Of a DNA stretch of 64,000 nt, positions 39,339 through 48,411 are shown in pieces (the first letter of the stretch is position 1; every line of letters starts with the position of its first letter). The stretch lies in NCBI RefSeq assembly GCF_946479755.1, contig NZ_CAMLHC010000001.1, positions 310,001-374,000 on the forward strand, in the 5' to 3' direction. This DNA comes from an uncultured Chitinophaga sp. (GTDB taxonomy: Bacteria > Bacteroidota > Bacteroidia > Chitinophagales > Chitinophagaceae). The position numbers and the translations under genes are program-made. The notes under the pieces were generated by a model that did no database searches, was not told where the DNA came from, and was given only the letters and a program-made list of their open reading frames with translations.

Positions 39339-40304
39339 ATGATCATGAAAAGAATAGTTCTATGGGGAATGCTGCTGCTTCCTTTGACTGGAATTTGCCA
39401 GCAACAGGGCACTAAAGACAGTACGGCAGGTATGTTTGATCTGGAGCCGGACCTGGTGATGACTTTTCTATCCAAAGATAGCGTCGACAAGCAGGAGGTG
39501 CTGCGGGATGTAGCCGTTTTAAATACCCTGTTACGAAAGGACATCGGTGAGGCAGAGATGATAAAGCAACTGCAAGCTATAGACCGGGAAAAGGACAGCA
39601 TAGCTTTCTATACTTTCGTTACGACGAAACCGGCGGCCCTCTACCGCAAGAAACGTATTGTGATGCAGCAATTTGTCGAGGCACATCCTGATTCTTATGT
39701 CAGCCTGTATGAACTGGACTATAACCACGGGATGTATAGTGCAGACAGCTACGCCGTCGCCTATGAAAAATTAAGCAACAGGCTGAAGAACACGCAGGCA
39801 GCGAAAAAAATCAGGGACAGGATCGCACATTTAAAGCAGATAGCGCTGACCGGTATGCAGGCGCCGGATTTTACCCGGAAAAACCAATACGGCAAAACCG
39901 TCCGCCTGAGCGATTACAGGGGGAAACTGATCATCCTTGACTTCTGGGGCAGCTGGTGCGGGGCCTGCCGACAGAGCCATCCTCACTTAAAAGAGTTGTA
40001 TGCCACGTATAAAGACAAGGGGCTGGAGATCGTTGCCGTAGCCAATGAAAACGTACACGGAGATAAAACACCGCTGAACAAAGCCACGGCCAACTGGCTG
40101 GCGGCCATCAAAAAAGACGGGGTGGACTGGGTACATGTCCTCAACGACGAAGGGTCGGGAGGCATAGACATCGTGAAAGCCTTCCGGGTAACTTCCTATC
40201 CCACCAAGTTCCTGCTGGATAAGGACGGTAAAGTGTTGTTGCGTATAGAAGACGGGTTGAATGTGGAAATAGATCAGCGGATCAAATCCATGCTGGAGAA
40301 GTAG
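39339..40304 (+). CDS. TlpA-like thioredoxin-fold disulfide reductase, secreted
   Basis: A 321-residue exported protein with a signal peptide (KRIVLWGMLLLPLTGICQQ), an N-terminal helical region of about 150 residues typical of Bacteroidota TlpA-like proteins, and a C-terminal thioredoxin-like domain (about 168-321). The domain starts MQAPDFTRKNQYGKTVRLSDYRGK and carries the redox motif FWGSWCGACRQSHPHL; the cis-proline is in VTSYPTKFLLDKDGK. It would keep cysteines of envelope proteins reduced or isomerised. Start choice is between ATG 39339 and ATG 39345; both keep the signal peptide. It is first in a likely three-gene unit with a CBM9-like protein and an outer-membrane barrel (29 bp and 5 bp gaps). 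Confidence 0.9.
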   Translation: MIMKRIVLWGMLLLPLTGICQQQGTKDSTAGMFDLEPDLVMTFLSKDSVDKQEVLRDVAVLNTLLRKDIGEAEMIKQLQAIDREKDSIAFYTFVTTKPAALYRKKRIVMQQFVEAHPDSYVSLYELDYNHGMYSADSYAVAYEKLSNRLKNTQAAKKIRDRIAHLKQIALTGMQAPDFTRKNQYGKTVRLSDYRGKLIILDFWGSWCGACRQSHPHLKELYATYKDKGLEIVAVANENVHGDKTPLNKATANWLAAIKKDGVDWVHVLNDEGSGGIDIVKAFRVTSYPTKFLLDKDGKVLLRIEDGLNVEIDQRIKSMLEK

Positions 40305-40333
40305 GTGCCCCATTTATAACCTGATACTGTACC

Positions 40334-41122
40334 ATGAAAAAATTACCTGTTTATTTATTATTCCGGCGCTTCTGTTGCCCGTTATTGTTCTTTTTTTGTT
40401 TGACGGGTGTCTCCCGGGCGCAATCTTCTCCACCAGGCAACGTCATCGTCGATGGCCAGCTGAAGGAGTGGGGAGATACTTTACGCCACTACGACAAGGC
40501 GGCCCGGCTTTATTACGATGTGCATAATGACCATGATTTTCTGTACATCGCGTTGAGGCGTCCTGCTTATGCCTGGAAGATAGTGCTGGCGGGACGGATG
40601 TCGTTTGAGATCAGCAGAAACAAGGACGATAAAGATGGCCTTAAAATTTTTTATCCCGGGCACTTTACGGTGAATAAAGATGACATGTGGAACTTCCTCG
40701 AAGTAAAAAAAGTAGGTGGGCGGTCCTTCGATACGCTGACGATCTACAATGATGAAGGGCTGCTGGCTGCCGGCGGATTTTGGGAGCGGGAACAGAAAGC
40801 CCGCCAGTCGTCGGCCGGCGATATGTTGATGTCGACCATTCCCACGTCGGTCAACGGGATGCCGGCAACAGCCGAGGCGCCCAAAGAGGTTACTACCAGT
40901 GTGGTGGGCGCGGATTGTGAATTGGCCATTCCCATGAAACTGCTGCCGGCCACAAGCGGAACGGTGTATATACGGATTATTATTCCCGGGGAAAAAGACA
41001 TTGTGACCGCCCTCAACGGGGTAGGATACATCAGCGGGTTTAACATGGAGAGGGGCACCCCGGAAGCTGTCGACGATCTCATGGTCGAATCAAAATTATC
41101 CATTACCTACCCCCTAAAATAA
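40334..41122 (+). CDS. Secreted protein with CBM9/DOMON-like N-terminal domain
   Basis: A 262-residue exported protein. After an unusual signal peptide rich in Phe and Cys (FRRFCCPLLFFFCLTGVSRA) comes VIVDGQLKEWGDTLRHYDKA, LYYDVHNDHDFLYIALRRP and FEISRNKDDKDGLKIFYPG. This is the pattern of CBM9-like or DOMON-type beta-sandwich domains that bind sugars or haem. The rest (about 130-262) has no motif I recognise. It lies 29 bp after the TlpA-like gene and ends 5 bp before the outer-membrane barrel gene, so the three probably act together at the envelope. The ligand is unknown. Confidence 0.75.
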   Translation: MKKLPVYLLFRRFCCPLLFFFCLTGVSRAQSSPPGNVIVDGQLKEWGDTLRHYDKAARLYYDVHNDHDFLYIALRRPAYAWKIVLAGRMSFEISRNKDDKDGLKIFYPGHFTVNKDDMWNFLEVKKVGGRSFDTLTIYNDEGLLAAGGFWEREQKARQSSAGDMLMSTIPTSVNGMPATAEAPKEVTTSVVGADCELAIPMKLLPATSGTVYIRIIIPGEKDIVTALNGVGYISGFNMERGTPEAVDDLMVESKLSITYPLK

Positions 41123-41127
41123 GTCGC

Positions 41128-43893
41128 TTGCAGAAGATTTTATTACTCGCTTTATTTTTATTGTTAATGCCCGTTGCCGCGCTGCTGGCGCAGGTATACG
41201 AAAAGCCGGCGGCTAAACTGTTGCCGGTCAGGAGAGTGAATGGTATTGTACGGGACAGTTTGGGCAGAAAAATTCCTTCGGCCGTTGTACGGTTGATATC
41301 TCCAAAAGATACGCTGCATACGGTAACGTCTGAATATGGGGTATTTAATTTCCCGGTGGTGCGGAGCGAAAGTTTTACCCTGGAGGTACAGGTCATGAGT
41401 TATCGGCCTTACCGCAAAAAATATTTCCTGAATGATACGAAGCCCGTTCTTGTGTTACCACCGGTGGTAATGGGTTCCGGCATGGTGCAGCTGAAAGAGG
41501 TGGCGGTGACCACTGCGAAAGGGCCACAGGAAAGAGGAGATACCACCGAGTTCTGGGCGAAGGATTACGTGGTACGTGACCTGGCCCGGCTGGAGGACAT
41601 GCTGAAGAAGATGGAAGGCTTCCAGACGGATGCCAACGGTCAGTTGACCTACCGCGGCAAGCCGATCAACAGAGCGCTCTTTAACGGTGCGAAATATTTC
41701 AATGGTGACGTTGCCGCTGCTATTAAGGAACTGCCCGCAGATATTGTGGAACGCATCCAGGTGATCCAGGACAATGAAAACGGAACAGGGCCAAGATTGT
41801 CCAAATCAGAAGCTTCTTCCCAGACGCTGAACGTGGTGACCAAAGCAGATAAGTCCGCCGGCCGGATGTACCATGTGGTGGCGGAAGGGGGCTCGCTTGA
41901 TCGCTACAGGGCGGCCGCTTCCGCCAAGTCCATTGACGGATGGAAACAATGGAGCCTGTCGGCTGCCGGCAGCCAGGAGCCGCAGGGGGTCATATCCAGC
42001 GATCCTGTCGGGACCATCAGCGGTATGGGGAGCCCGTTTTCATCCGGCGGCGGCGGTTCGGGAGGACTGGCGAAAGTCCTGAACACGCAAATGCATTATG
42101 GTAACACCATTGGTAAATTAAATTTTGGCGCGGACTACTCCATAGGACGGAGACACCAGGTAAGCGAGGTGGAAAGTTTTTCGGAAGAGTTTTACAAAGA
42201 AGGTAGCCTGAAGCGCAACACCAGGAGGTCTGCCCAAAACACTTCTACGGACCAAACGCTCACTATGAGCGCCCGTCTTAATAAGAACGACTTTAGTATG
42301 ATGACGACCGTCACTGTCTCGCAGTCGCGCAATGAAAATGAAAACAACAGCGAGGTGCGTCAGTCGGGGATACTGTCGAATTTACAACGGATGTCGTTGG
42401 ACAATACCATGAATGTTCCATCCTATTCCCTGGCCTCTTTTATGACATTTTTTTCCAGCCGCAAAGTACGCCTGACGCTGAACATCAGCAGCGGCAGCAA
42501 GGGCCTGAAGAGCTCCGGGAAGGATAACACCGACACCTATGGCGATAACGCCGCCAAAGCGGATAGCTCCCTGTACCTGTTGCAACGGCAGACGAGCAGT
42601 ACCTTGTACAACGCGATCAGCGCAGCGCTGGCGTATACATGGCGGCAGAAATTCACCTTCCTGTTAAGGATAGCCCCCTCCATCAGCAAGTCGATAGATG
42701 TCAACTACCGGGACCAGGTAACACCCGGACAGGAAGTGAAACGGCTGAACGAGTTGAGCAATGATAATACACTCAGGGAGTACAAGTTGCCTGCCACGCT
42801 ATCCGTTAAGTATAGCTACAATACAAAAATTTCACTGGAGCTGGCGGGGAAATATGAGGTCAACTGGCAACATACACAGTTGCATTTAAAGGAGCTGGAC
42901 CTTTCTACCCGCACCGGCGCCTTTCTGCCGTCGGTAACGCTGGATTATGCACCCTCCACAGCCGGAAGCGTTACGGCCAGCTACAGCCGCGACATACGCC
43001 TGCCTTCCCTGTTGCAGCTCAACGAGAAGCCTTACTTCGTCACGCCATTTGATGTGGTCATCGGTAATAAAGAACTGGCGGCAGGTATGACTGACAACTG
43101 GCGTCTCAGGGGAAGTTATATGTTTCCCCAGGCAGGGGTGCAGGTATCAGGTGAATTGAACTATAGCCAGTTGCACAACGAAATCGGGGCAAACAGGTTG
43201 GTCCGGATAGATACAGTGACGAAAACGATACGTACCGAAACCTACTACCTGAATATGAAAGGAGGCAACAGTAAAAATGCCTTCTATTCCCTCGCGAAAA
43301 ATTTACGGGAGCTGAAAATCGTGCTTAAACTCGATGGTTATCTGATGTGGAGCAAACAGCTGTATTTAGCCGACGGACAACAGGCAATAACCCTGCAGCG
43401 TAATGCGAACCACGCATTTACGACTTCTTTTACGCCGGTAAAATGGCTGGACATTGCTTCAGCGGTAGCCTATACCGGTAGCAGGAATATCAATTCCCTG
43501 CAACCCGGCCGCCCTTTGTACAACAATGAATTTAATGTGCTGTTAAAAGGCGCCTTTTTTCTGCCCGCAGATGTTAAAATCAACCTGAGCGGCAGGCAGA
43601 ATATCGTGAGAGCCAGCAGCCTGCCCGGCACGCTGCACCCGTTGGTGATCAATGCCAACATCGAAAAACGTTTCCTGAAGAAAAAAGACGCGGTCGTTAG
43701 CTTCGTGGTGATGGACCTGCTGCGGCAGAACTACTATAACGTTATCGCACAAACGGTTACCGGTTATTCCAGTGTGATGTCCGCCATGGACAGCCGGTAT
43801 TTCCTGGTGCAGCTGGCGTGGTACCCGCAGCGGTTCACCAGGAGCAAGGCTGCCGGCGGAGCGAGAAGGGGAGATGGTAGTTTCGTAAAATAA
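41128..43893 (+). CDS. Outer-membrane beta-barrel protein, TonB-receptor-like, TTG start
   Basis: A 921-residue outer-membrane protein. It has a signal peptide (QKILLLALFLLLMPVAALLAQ), a carboxypeptidase-regulatory-like beta-sandwich (about 35-110; NGIVRDSLGRKIPSAVVRL), and a plug-like domain (about 120-235; LARLEDMLKKMEGFQTDAN, ELPADIVERIQVIQD). A long barrel runs to the C-terminus (final strands include YFLVQLAWYPQRF). This is the OMP_b-brl_3-type relative of TonB receptors, without a nearby SusD. The start is TTG at 41128, five bases after the previous stop; the first internal ATG (41167) would destroy the signal peptide, so translational coupling with a TTG start is the best reading. The transported substrate is not evident. 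Confidence 0.88.
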   Translation: MQKILLLALFLLLMPVAALLAQVYEKPAAKLLPVRRVNGIVRDSLGRKIPSAVVRLISPKDTLHTVTSEYGVFNFPVVRSESFTLEVQVMSYRPYRKKYFLNDTKPVLVLPPVVMGSGMVQLKEVAVTTAKGPQERGDTTEFWAKDYVVRDLARLEDMLKKMEGFQTDANGQLTYRGKPINRALFNGAKYFNGDVAAAIKELPADIVERIQVIQDNENGTGPRLSKSEASSQTLNVVTKADKSAGRMYHVVAEGGSLDRYRAAASAKSIDGWKQWSLSAAGSQEPQGVISSDPVGTISGMGSPFSSGGGGSGGLAKVLNTQMHYGNTIGKLNFGADYSIGRRHQVSEVESFSEEFYKEGSLKRNTRRSAQNTSTDQTLTMSARLNKNDFSMMTTVTVSQSRNENENNSEVRQSGILSNLQRMSLDNTMNVPSYSLASFMTFFSSRKVRLTLNISSGSKGLKSSGKDNTDTYGDNAAKADSSLYLLQRQTSSTLYNAISAALAYTWRQKFTFLLRIAPSISKSIDVNYRDQVTPGQEVKRLNELSNDNTLREYKLPATLSVKYSYNTKISLELAGKYEVNWQHTQLHLKELDLSTRTGAFLPSVTLDYAPSTAGSVTASYSRDIRLPSLLQLNEKPYFVTPFDVVIGNKELAAGMTDNWRLRGSYMFPQAGVQVSGELNYSQLHNEIGANRLVRIDTVTKTIRTETYYLNMKGGNSKNAFYSLAKNLRELKIVLKLDGYLMWSKQLYLADGQQAITLQRNANHAFTTSFTPVKWLDIASAVAYTGSRNINSLQPGRPLYNNEFNVLLKGAFFLPADVKINLSGRQNIVRASSLPGTLHPLVINANIEKRFLKKKDAVVSFVVMDLLRQNYYNVIAQTVTGYSSVMSAMDSRYFLVQLAWYPQRFTRSKAAGGARRGDGSFVK

Positions 43894-43911
43894 ATTTTTC
43901 TTAATACCAGG

Positions 43912-43950
43912 AGGGCTGATCAAAAAGTATTTTACTTTTTGATCAGCCCT
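43912..43950. terminator. Perfect 18-bp stem terminator between convergent genes
   Basis: AGGGCTGATCAAAAAGTA, a TTT loop, and the exact reverse complement, followed by TTTTTAT on the plus strand. With A's preceding on the other side it can end transcription of both the outer-membrane barrel gene and the convergent phospholipase gene. Confidence 0.92.
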
Positions 43951-43955
43951 TTTTA

Positions 43956-44927
43956 TCAGAAGTTGGTGCTGACAATAAGATTGTTCCTGGCGGAAGTGGC
44001 AAAGTCCATAGGGAGGATACCATACCGGCCCTGGGTATTGCTGGTGAAATAGCTGCTGACCTGGGGGTTGATGGCGTTAGATACCGTGGTGATGCTGGGA
44101 ATACCAAAGATCAGCGGTTTATAGCCGCTGGTGAAATTGATATACAGGGTAGCTGCGTTGCCGGTTTTGGCTTCGCCCAAAAGATTGGAGATATTGGTCC
44201 ATTTGGTGTTGTTGTCAGGTACCTGGTATTGGTCCTGCACCCGTAAAGTGGAGTTGCTGTTGTTGATGGTAAAGGTGGTATTGTCGGCCCAGTTGGTGGC
44301 CTCGATGCCTTTAGGCGTGGAAGAGGCGCCGAATCTTCTGAGCAGCACTATTTTCCCGCGTACGTCGCCGAGATTGGGGATGGCGGAAGACAGGTACCAT
44401 TTGCCGGGTTGCTGGGCGGTATAGCTGTCGAAAGTCTGTTCAAAAGAACGGGTGTTGTTGGTAGGGTCGTATTCTTCTTTCACGCACATGATGATGGTCT
44501 CCGTGGGATTAGCGTTCAGGAAAGCATAGCAGGCTGTTACCACGTCGTTGAAGTTGAGGTTCTGATAGATGCTGCCGTGATGGATGGCAAAGGCGTCGCC
44601 GATGTGGCGGCACCGGATGTCGAGGAACCGGATACCGGCGTCCAGCTGCTGCGCGATGGTGAGGTCCTGGCATTTGGCGGTGCCGCCTACGGGTTCAAAG
44701 CGGGCGCCGCTGTCGTGCGTGCCGGGGATACTGATAGCGGCCAGGTTACGCTCGTTGGCAATGCTGCCCATCCAGTTGTTGAGCGAAAAAGCGACCGTGG
44801 CGTTGCTGCCGGCGAGCTGATGGTTGTCTGCCGCCGCAGGAGCAGGCTGCGTGTTGTCGAAAGCGTCTTTTTTACAACCAAACAGGCCACAGATGGCGAG
44901 TGCCATCAGAAGTTGAGGGTGTTTCAT
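43956..44927 (-). CDS. Phosphatidylinositol-specific phospholipase C family lipoprotein
   Basis: A 323-residue lipoprotein (MKHPQLLMALAICGLFGC, Cys18) with a PI-PLC X-box TIM barrel. The two catalytic histidines are in ISIPGTHDSG (His71) and FAIHHGSIY (His117), with LDAGIRFLDIRCRH between them and the substrate-side arginine in IVLLRRFG. Bacterial enzymes of this family cleave phosphatidylinositol or GPI anchors to a cyclic inositol phosphate without calcium. An envelope-anchored copy in a soil Bacteroidota could attack eukaryotic membranes or scavenge inositol lipids; this is inference. It stands alone, convergent with the barrel gene and divergent from the protease-nuclease gene. Confidence 0.92.
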   Translation of the reverse strand: MKHPQLLMALAICGLFGCKKDAFDNTQPAPAAADNHQLAGSNATVAFSLNNWMGSIANERNLAAISIPGTHDSGARFEPVGGTAKCQDLTIAQQLDAGIRFLDIRCRHIGDAFAIHHGSIYQNLNFNDVVTACYAFLNANPTETIIMCVKEEYDPTNNTRSFEQTFDSYTAQQPGKWYLSSAIPNLGDVRGKIVLLRRFGASSTPKGIEATNWADNTTFTINNSNSTLRVQDQYQVPDNNTKWTNISNLLGEAKTGNAATLYINFTSGYKPLIFGIPSITTVSNAINPQVSSYFTSNTQGRYGILPMDFATSARNNLIVSTNF

Positions 44928-45245
44928 GGAAGTTGTTTGTTTTTTTAAAGTGAGTGAAAAACTTTGGACTTTACAGATGATATGCGTGGAATTAATAATT
45001 TAATAACTATTTTACGACAGAACACCGGAAAAACGACCGCAGTGGACCAGCCCGGATAACATAAAATTAATTTGGCGGCGGTGCAGGTAAGCAGTACTTT
45101 TAACATCGTAAAAACCCCAATGTTGCCAGTAATAGCTGGCTATTCCGCAGACAGTTCAAATGATATTATCGTTACTTATTGGAGATGGCCCTACTATCTG
45201 TAGAGAGGATGTTTAATTTCTATACCAGTTTAAATTCCTGTCATT
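44928..45245. other. Gene-free divergent promoter region
   Basis: This 318-bp stretch lies between the divergent phospholipase and trypsin-nuclease genes. I see no coding frame. A -33/-7-like pair sits at 45071-45102, leaving a leader of about 140 bases before the trypsin-nuclease start. No hairpin of note was seen in the leader. Confidence 0.6.
45071..45102 (+). promoter_or_regulatory. Candidate promoter of the trypsin-nuclease gene
   Basis: TTTG at 45071-45074, a 20-bp spacer and TACTTTTA at 45095-45102 fit the Bacteroidota TTG/TAnnTTTG promoter with one mismatch (final A for G). The implied leader is about 140 bases. Confidence 0.4.
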
Positions 45246-47417
45246 ATGATGCAAGTACCCCTTGACCAGCTGGCCGAATCGGAAAGCCGATATGCAGCGC
45301 TGGAACAAATTCCCGTCAGAGACACTTTCCCCGGGCTGGCCGAAGAGATGGTGCCGGCAGATGTGCCCGCCAGCGTAGTTGCCGGCAATATCTTAGGTGC
45401 CGATGAAAATATGGCGCGAAGGAAACAAATGCTGGCCGCCGTGAAACAGGAGCCGGTAGATTTTGCTTTTGAACGCGCCATCGGTAAGAATGATTCCGTT
45501 TACAGCAATTTTGTGGAGCTGATCAGTCAGGCCAAACAGCGGGTAGGACGGATCGCGATTAAACAAGGCAACAGAAACGTCGCTTTTGCGACAGGGTTCA
45601 TGGTGTCTTACAACCTGCTGCTAACCAACTGGCATGTCTTCAAAACGAAAGAATCGGTGGCCGACAGTGAAGTACAGTTCTTCTACGAGCTGGATATTCA
45701 TGGCTCCCCCGGCAGCGCCGTCTCTTTTGCGCTGGATGTGAACCGTTTTTACTACGCCTCCAAAGAACTGGACTATTGTTTTGTGGCGGTGTCGCCGGTA
45801 GACATTACCGGAACACGCAGTATCAATGACATCGGCTACCTCTTCCTGGACCCCGCCCTCGGTAAACTGGGCAATGAAGAAGAGGAAGCACTGAATATCA
45901 TTCATCATCCCAACGGAGATTACAAACAACTGTCCCTTCGTGAAAACCTGTTTATAAAAATAGCTCCTACATCTATCTGGTATAAAACAGACACCGCGCC
46001 GGGCAGCAGTGGCAGCCCCGTCTTCAACGATCAATGGCAGGTAGTGGCCCTGCATCATATGGGCGTGGGACAGAAGAACGCCGCGGGTGACTATATTGAT
46101 AAAGAGGGCAAGGTGATCCCGCTGGTCAACGGGTCTGTCGATGCCTCCCGCGTAGTGTGGATCGCCAACGAAGGCATCCGCATCAGCGTGATCTTAAAGG
46201 ACATCGCCCTCAACTTCCCCGGAGAACCACTGGTAAAAGACCTGTCATCCCCCCAGCAAACAACACTGCCGGCGCAGGAAAAACTTCCTGCGAAAGAAGA
46301 TACCACCCCATCATTCACCCCTAAAACTCCTGCTATGGAAACGAACAACCCTGCCGCTAACGTCAATATTTCTTTTCCTGCCTCGCTGATAGAGCGCAAT
46401 GGTATGATTAACATTCATATCAGCCAGGGTGCCGGCATACCGCCGGTTACACCCCCGAAGGCGGCAGAACCATCGGCCGCAGAAGCCGATTTCGAAGAGA
46501 TCAAAAAGCTGGAACAGGACACCGATTTTTCTGCCTGCAAAGGGTATCTCTCTACGTTCCTGGGCCGGGGATTAAATATCGCCCTGCCACAGCCTAAAGC
46601 GGCGCTGAAAAAATTCGCGGCTAAACTGGAAGGCACAGACAGCATCGTCCTGAAGTACTACAACTACAGCACCATCCTGCATGCTGTGAGAAGGATGCCT
46701 ATCATCAGCGCCATCAACGTGGATGGAGATCCGGGCAAACGGCTGGACGACAGCAAGCGGAAGGACGTGTGGCTGCGCGATAACCGCCTCAGCTTCGATC
46801 TGCAGCTGGACGATACTTACTATAAAAACAGCGGTTTTGACAGAGGACATATGAGCCGCCGGGAAGACGCCAACTGGGGCGCTACCGCAGACGATGCCAA
46901 ACGTAATGCCGACCTTACCTGTATGTATACCAACGCCTGCCCGCAGGTGGCAGCCATCAATCAAAGCAGCAAGAAAGGGCTCTGGGGCATCCTGGAGAAA
47001 GTGGTGCTGGAGAAAGGCGCGGCAGTAGAGGAAGGGAAAACGGCGCGTATTTCTGTCTTTAATGGTCCTATTTTCAGGGAAGACGACCGCGTGTTCCGAG
47101 GAGTACAGGTGCCGGTAGACTTTTTTAAGATTGTACTGTGGCTCACCGATGACGGCGACTTAAAAGCGACGGCCTTTAAATTATCCCAGCAGTCGTTGGT
47201 AGATGATATTGACTGGGAACAGCTGGACCTCGATCAGAACGTACAGTTCAAAGAATACATGTGCGGTATCGAAGCGCTTCAAGAGGAGACAGGTATTGAC
47301 TTCTCAGCGATTATTCCTTTTGACACCTTTGAAGGTGATGCGGACGAACTCACTTCTACGGAGATGGTGGCTGCACACATCAAAAAACATAATCTGCGTA
47401 ACACGCAGAAAGTATAA
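45246..47417 (+). CDS. Trypsin-like protease fused to DNA/RNA non-specific endonuclease, no signal peptide
   Basis: The product has 723 residues. A helical N-terminal region of about 95 residues (including FERAIGKNDSVYSNFVELI) precedes a trypsin-like domain. Its triad is His130 in LLLTNWHVF, Asp176 in LDYCFVAV and Ser255 in GSSGSPVF. A Pro-rich linker (about 340-410) follows, then an EndoG/NUC1-type nuclease (about 435-700) with catalytic His535 in FDRGHMSRREDANWG and a metal-site segment YTNACPQVAAINQ. It starts with charged residues and has no export signal, so it should act in the cytosol. The 'xxIGxND...F...VGRIxI' lead-in resembles the helical effector-associated domains that precede trypsin domains in bacterial conflict proteins. 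A regulated self-cleaving nuclease for defence or cell suicide is plausible. Its target and trigger are unknown, and it has no operon partner. Confidence 0.9.
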   Translation: MMQVPLDQLAESESRYAALEQIPVRDTFPGLAEEMVPADVPASVVAGNILGADENMARRKQMLAAVKQEPVDFAFERAIGKNDSVYSNFVELISQAKQRVGRIAIKQGNRNVAFATGFMVSYNLLLTNWHVFKTKESVADSEVQFFYELDIHGSPGSAVSFALDVNRFYYASKELDYCFVAVSPVDITGTRSINDIGYLFLDPALGKLGNEEEEALNIIHHPNGDYKQLSLRENLFIKIAPTSIWYKTDTAPGSSGSPVFNDQWQVVALHHMGVGQKNAAGDYIDKEGKVIPLVNGSVDASRVVWIANEGIRISVILKDIALNFPGEPLVKDLSSPQQTTLPAQEKLPAKEDTTPSFTPKTPAMETNNPAANVNISFPASLIERNGMINIHISQGAGIPPVTPPKAAEPSAAEADFEEIKKLEQDTDFSACKGYLSTFLGRGLNIALPQPKAALKKFAAKLEGTDSIVLKYYNYSTILHAVRRMPIISAINVDGDPGKRLDDSKRKDVWLRDNRLSFDLQLDDTYYKNSGFDRGHMSRREDANWGATADDAKRNADLTCMYTNACPQVAAINQSSKKGLWGILEKVVLEKGAAVEEGKTARISVFNGPIFREDDRVFRGVQVPVDFFKIVLWLTDDGDLKATAFKLSQQSLVDDIDWEQLDLDQNVQFKEYMCGIEALQEETGIDFSAIIPFDTFEGDADELTSTEMVAAHIKKHNLRNTQKV

Positions 47418-47436
47418 ATCTTTTTTCAGATGGTTA

Positions 47437-47464
47437 CCTGCCGGGTCCACCCGGGCCCGGCGGG
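47437..47464. terminator. GC-rich hairpin between convergent genes
   Basis: CCTGCCGGG pairs with CCCGGCGGG (one G-U) around a 10-nt loop, between the trypsin-nuclease stop (47417) and the AraC stop (47467). A T-run (47421-47426) lies just before it but none directly follows on either strand, so it is a weak terminator candidate. Confidence 0.35.
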
Positions 47465-47466
47465 TT

Positions 47467-48354
47467 TCACCTATGGTGTGCGGTCTCTTTTTCCAGCGCA
47501 CGGATTTTCTTTCTATAACTGCCGGGGTTCTCGCCGGTCATCTTTTTAAAGAAGCGGTTAAAGTAGGCGTCGTTCTCGAATCCGAGGCTGTACGCAAGGT
47601 CTTTAACGGGTATGTCCCGCGTCATGATCAGGCGGCGGGCCTTTTCTATTTTCTGTTCCTGGATGTATTTGCCGGGAGTGCTTCCCATGTCTTTTTTGAA
47701 TAGGCGGATAAAATGGTCTTTGGTGAGAAAACAACTTTCCGCGAGCGTGTCCACGCTGATGGGCCTGTCCAGGTGCGTACGGATGTAATGCAGCGATTGC
47801 CGGATACGTTTGTCTATCCGGAGGTTTTTATCGGTAGCCTGCTGCAGGAATCGGGATATGATCTGCCGGATAATACCCTGTGCCTCCATTTCATAGCCCA
47901 GCGGCGCCGCTTTCTGGCGCGCGATGCTCCTGACCAGTGTGGGACCGTTATCATAAGACCATGGATCGAAATGAGGCAGCTTCCTTTCCGGGTGGATGGC
48001 GGTAAGCCGTTTGATCAGCTGTATTACCAGCGGACCGGCTTTTATTTCAACAGGAACGGCTACCAGGTCAAAGACGCTTTGCTGGCTGCCCGGCTCTTCA
48101 TAAATGTGGATGTAATACAGCGACAACGGACCTTCGCATTGGTATCCGTGCGTGGTGTAGGCGGGGGTAAGATACAGGTGGTTTTTTTTCAGGTCGTATG
48201 TTTTGTCCTCGCGGACCAGCCTGGCCGTACCGCTTTCTATAAAGTGTATCCGGATAAACGGGCTGCAGACGTTCCGCCAGTTCCAGTCGGCGTTGTGTAC
48301 CGCGCGGCCGGTATTCAGCAGCATAAAGTGCGGATGGGTAAGTTCTTTGCTCAT
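47467..48354 (-). CDS. AraC family transcriptional regulator
   Basis: A 295-residue cytosolic regulator. The N-terminal half is a cupin-like sensing domain (FIRIHFIESGTARLVREDKT, HLYLTPAYTTHGYQ) of the type that binds sugars. The C-terminal 100 residues are the double helix-turn-helix (ISVDTLAESCFLTKDHFIRL, then PVKDLAYSLGFENDAYFNRF). It diverges from a zinc dehydrogenase gene across 216 bp holding an inverted repeat (48381-48411) that is a good candidate operator. The sugar-type sensor domain, the dehydrogenase next door and the downstream polysaccharide locus suggest control of carbohydrate use; which genes it controls is inferred from position only. Confidence 0.92.
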   Translation of the reverse strand: MSKELTHPHFMLLNTGRAVHNADWNWRNVCSPFIRIHFIESGTARLVREDKTYDLKKNHLYLTPAYTTHGYQCEGPLSLYYIHIYEEPGSQQSVFDLVAVPVEIKAGPLVIQLIKRLTAIHPERKLPHFDPWSYDNGPTLVRSIARQKAAPLGYEMEAQGIIRQIISRFLQQATDKNLRIDKRIRQSLHYIRTHLDRPISVDTLAESCFLTKDHFIRLFKKDMGSTPGKYIQEQKIEKARRLIMTRDIPVKDLAYSLGFENDAYFNRFFKKMTGENPGSYRKKIRALEKETAHHR

Positions 48355-48380
48355 GACCGGTATTTGTGGAGGACCATAAA

Positions 48381-48411
48381 ATATCGATAAAGTACAATTT
48401 TTTATCGATAT
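48381..48411. promoter_or_regulatory. 11-bp inverted repeat, likely AraC-type operator
   Basis: ATATCGATAAA at 48381-48391 and TTTATCGATAT at 48401-48411 are exact reverse complements separated by 9 bp, so the two half-sites lie about two helical turns apart. A third related half-site, ATCGGTAAAGT (48410-48420), repeats ATCGATAAAGT (48383-48393) in direct orientation. It lies 26 bp upstream of the AraC start and on the promoter side of the dehydrogenase, as expected for a shared operator. Confidence 0.55.

Noticed and set aside
43956..47417. Phospholipase C and trypsin-nuclease considered together as one defence island
   Set aside because: They are divergent, the phospholipase is an exported lipoprotein and the fusion is cytosolic, and no sensor or immunity gene joins them.
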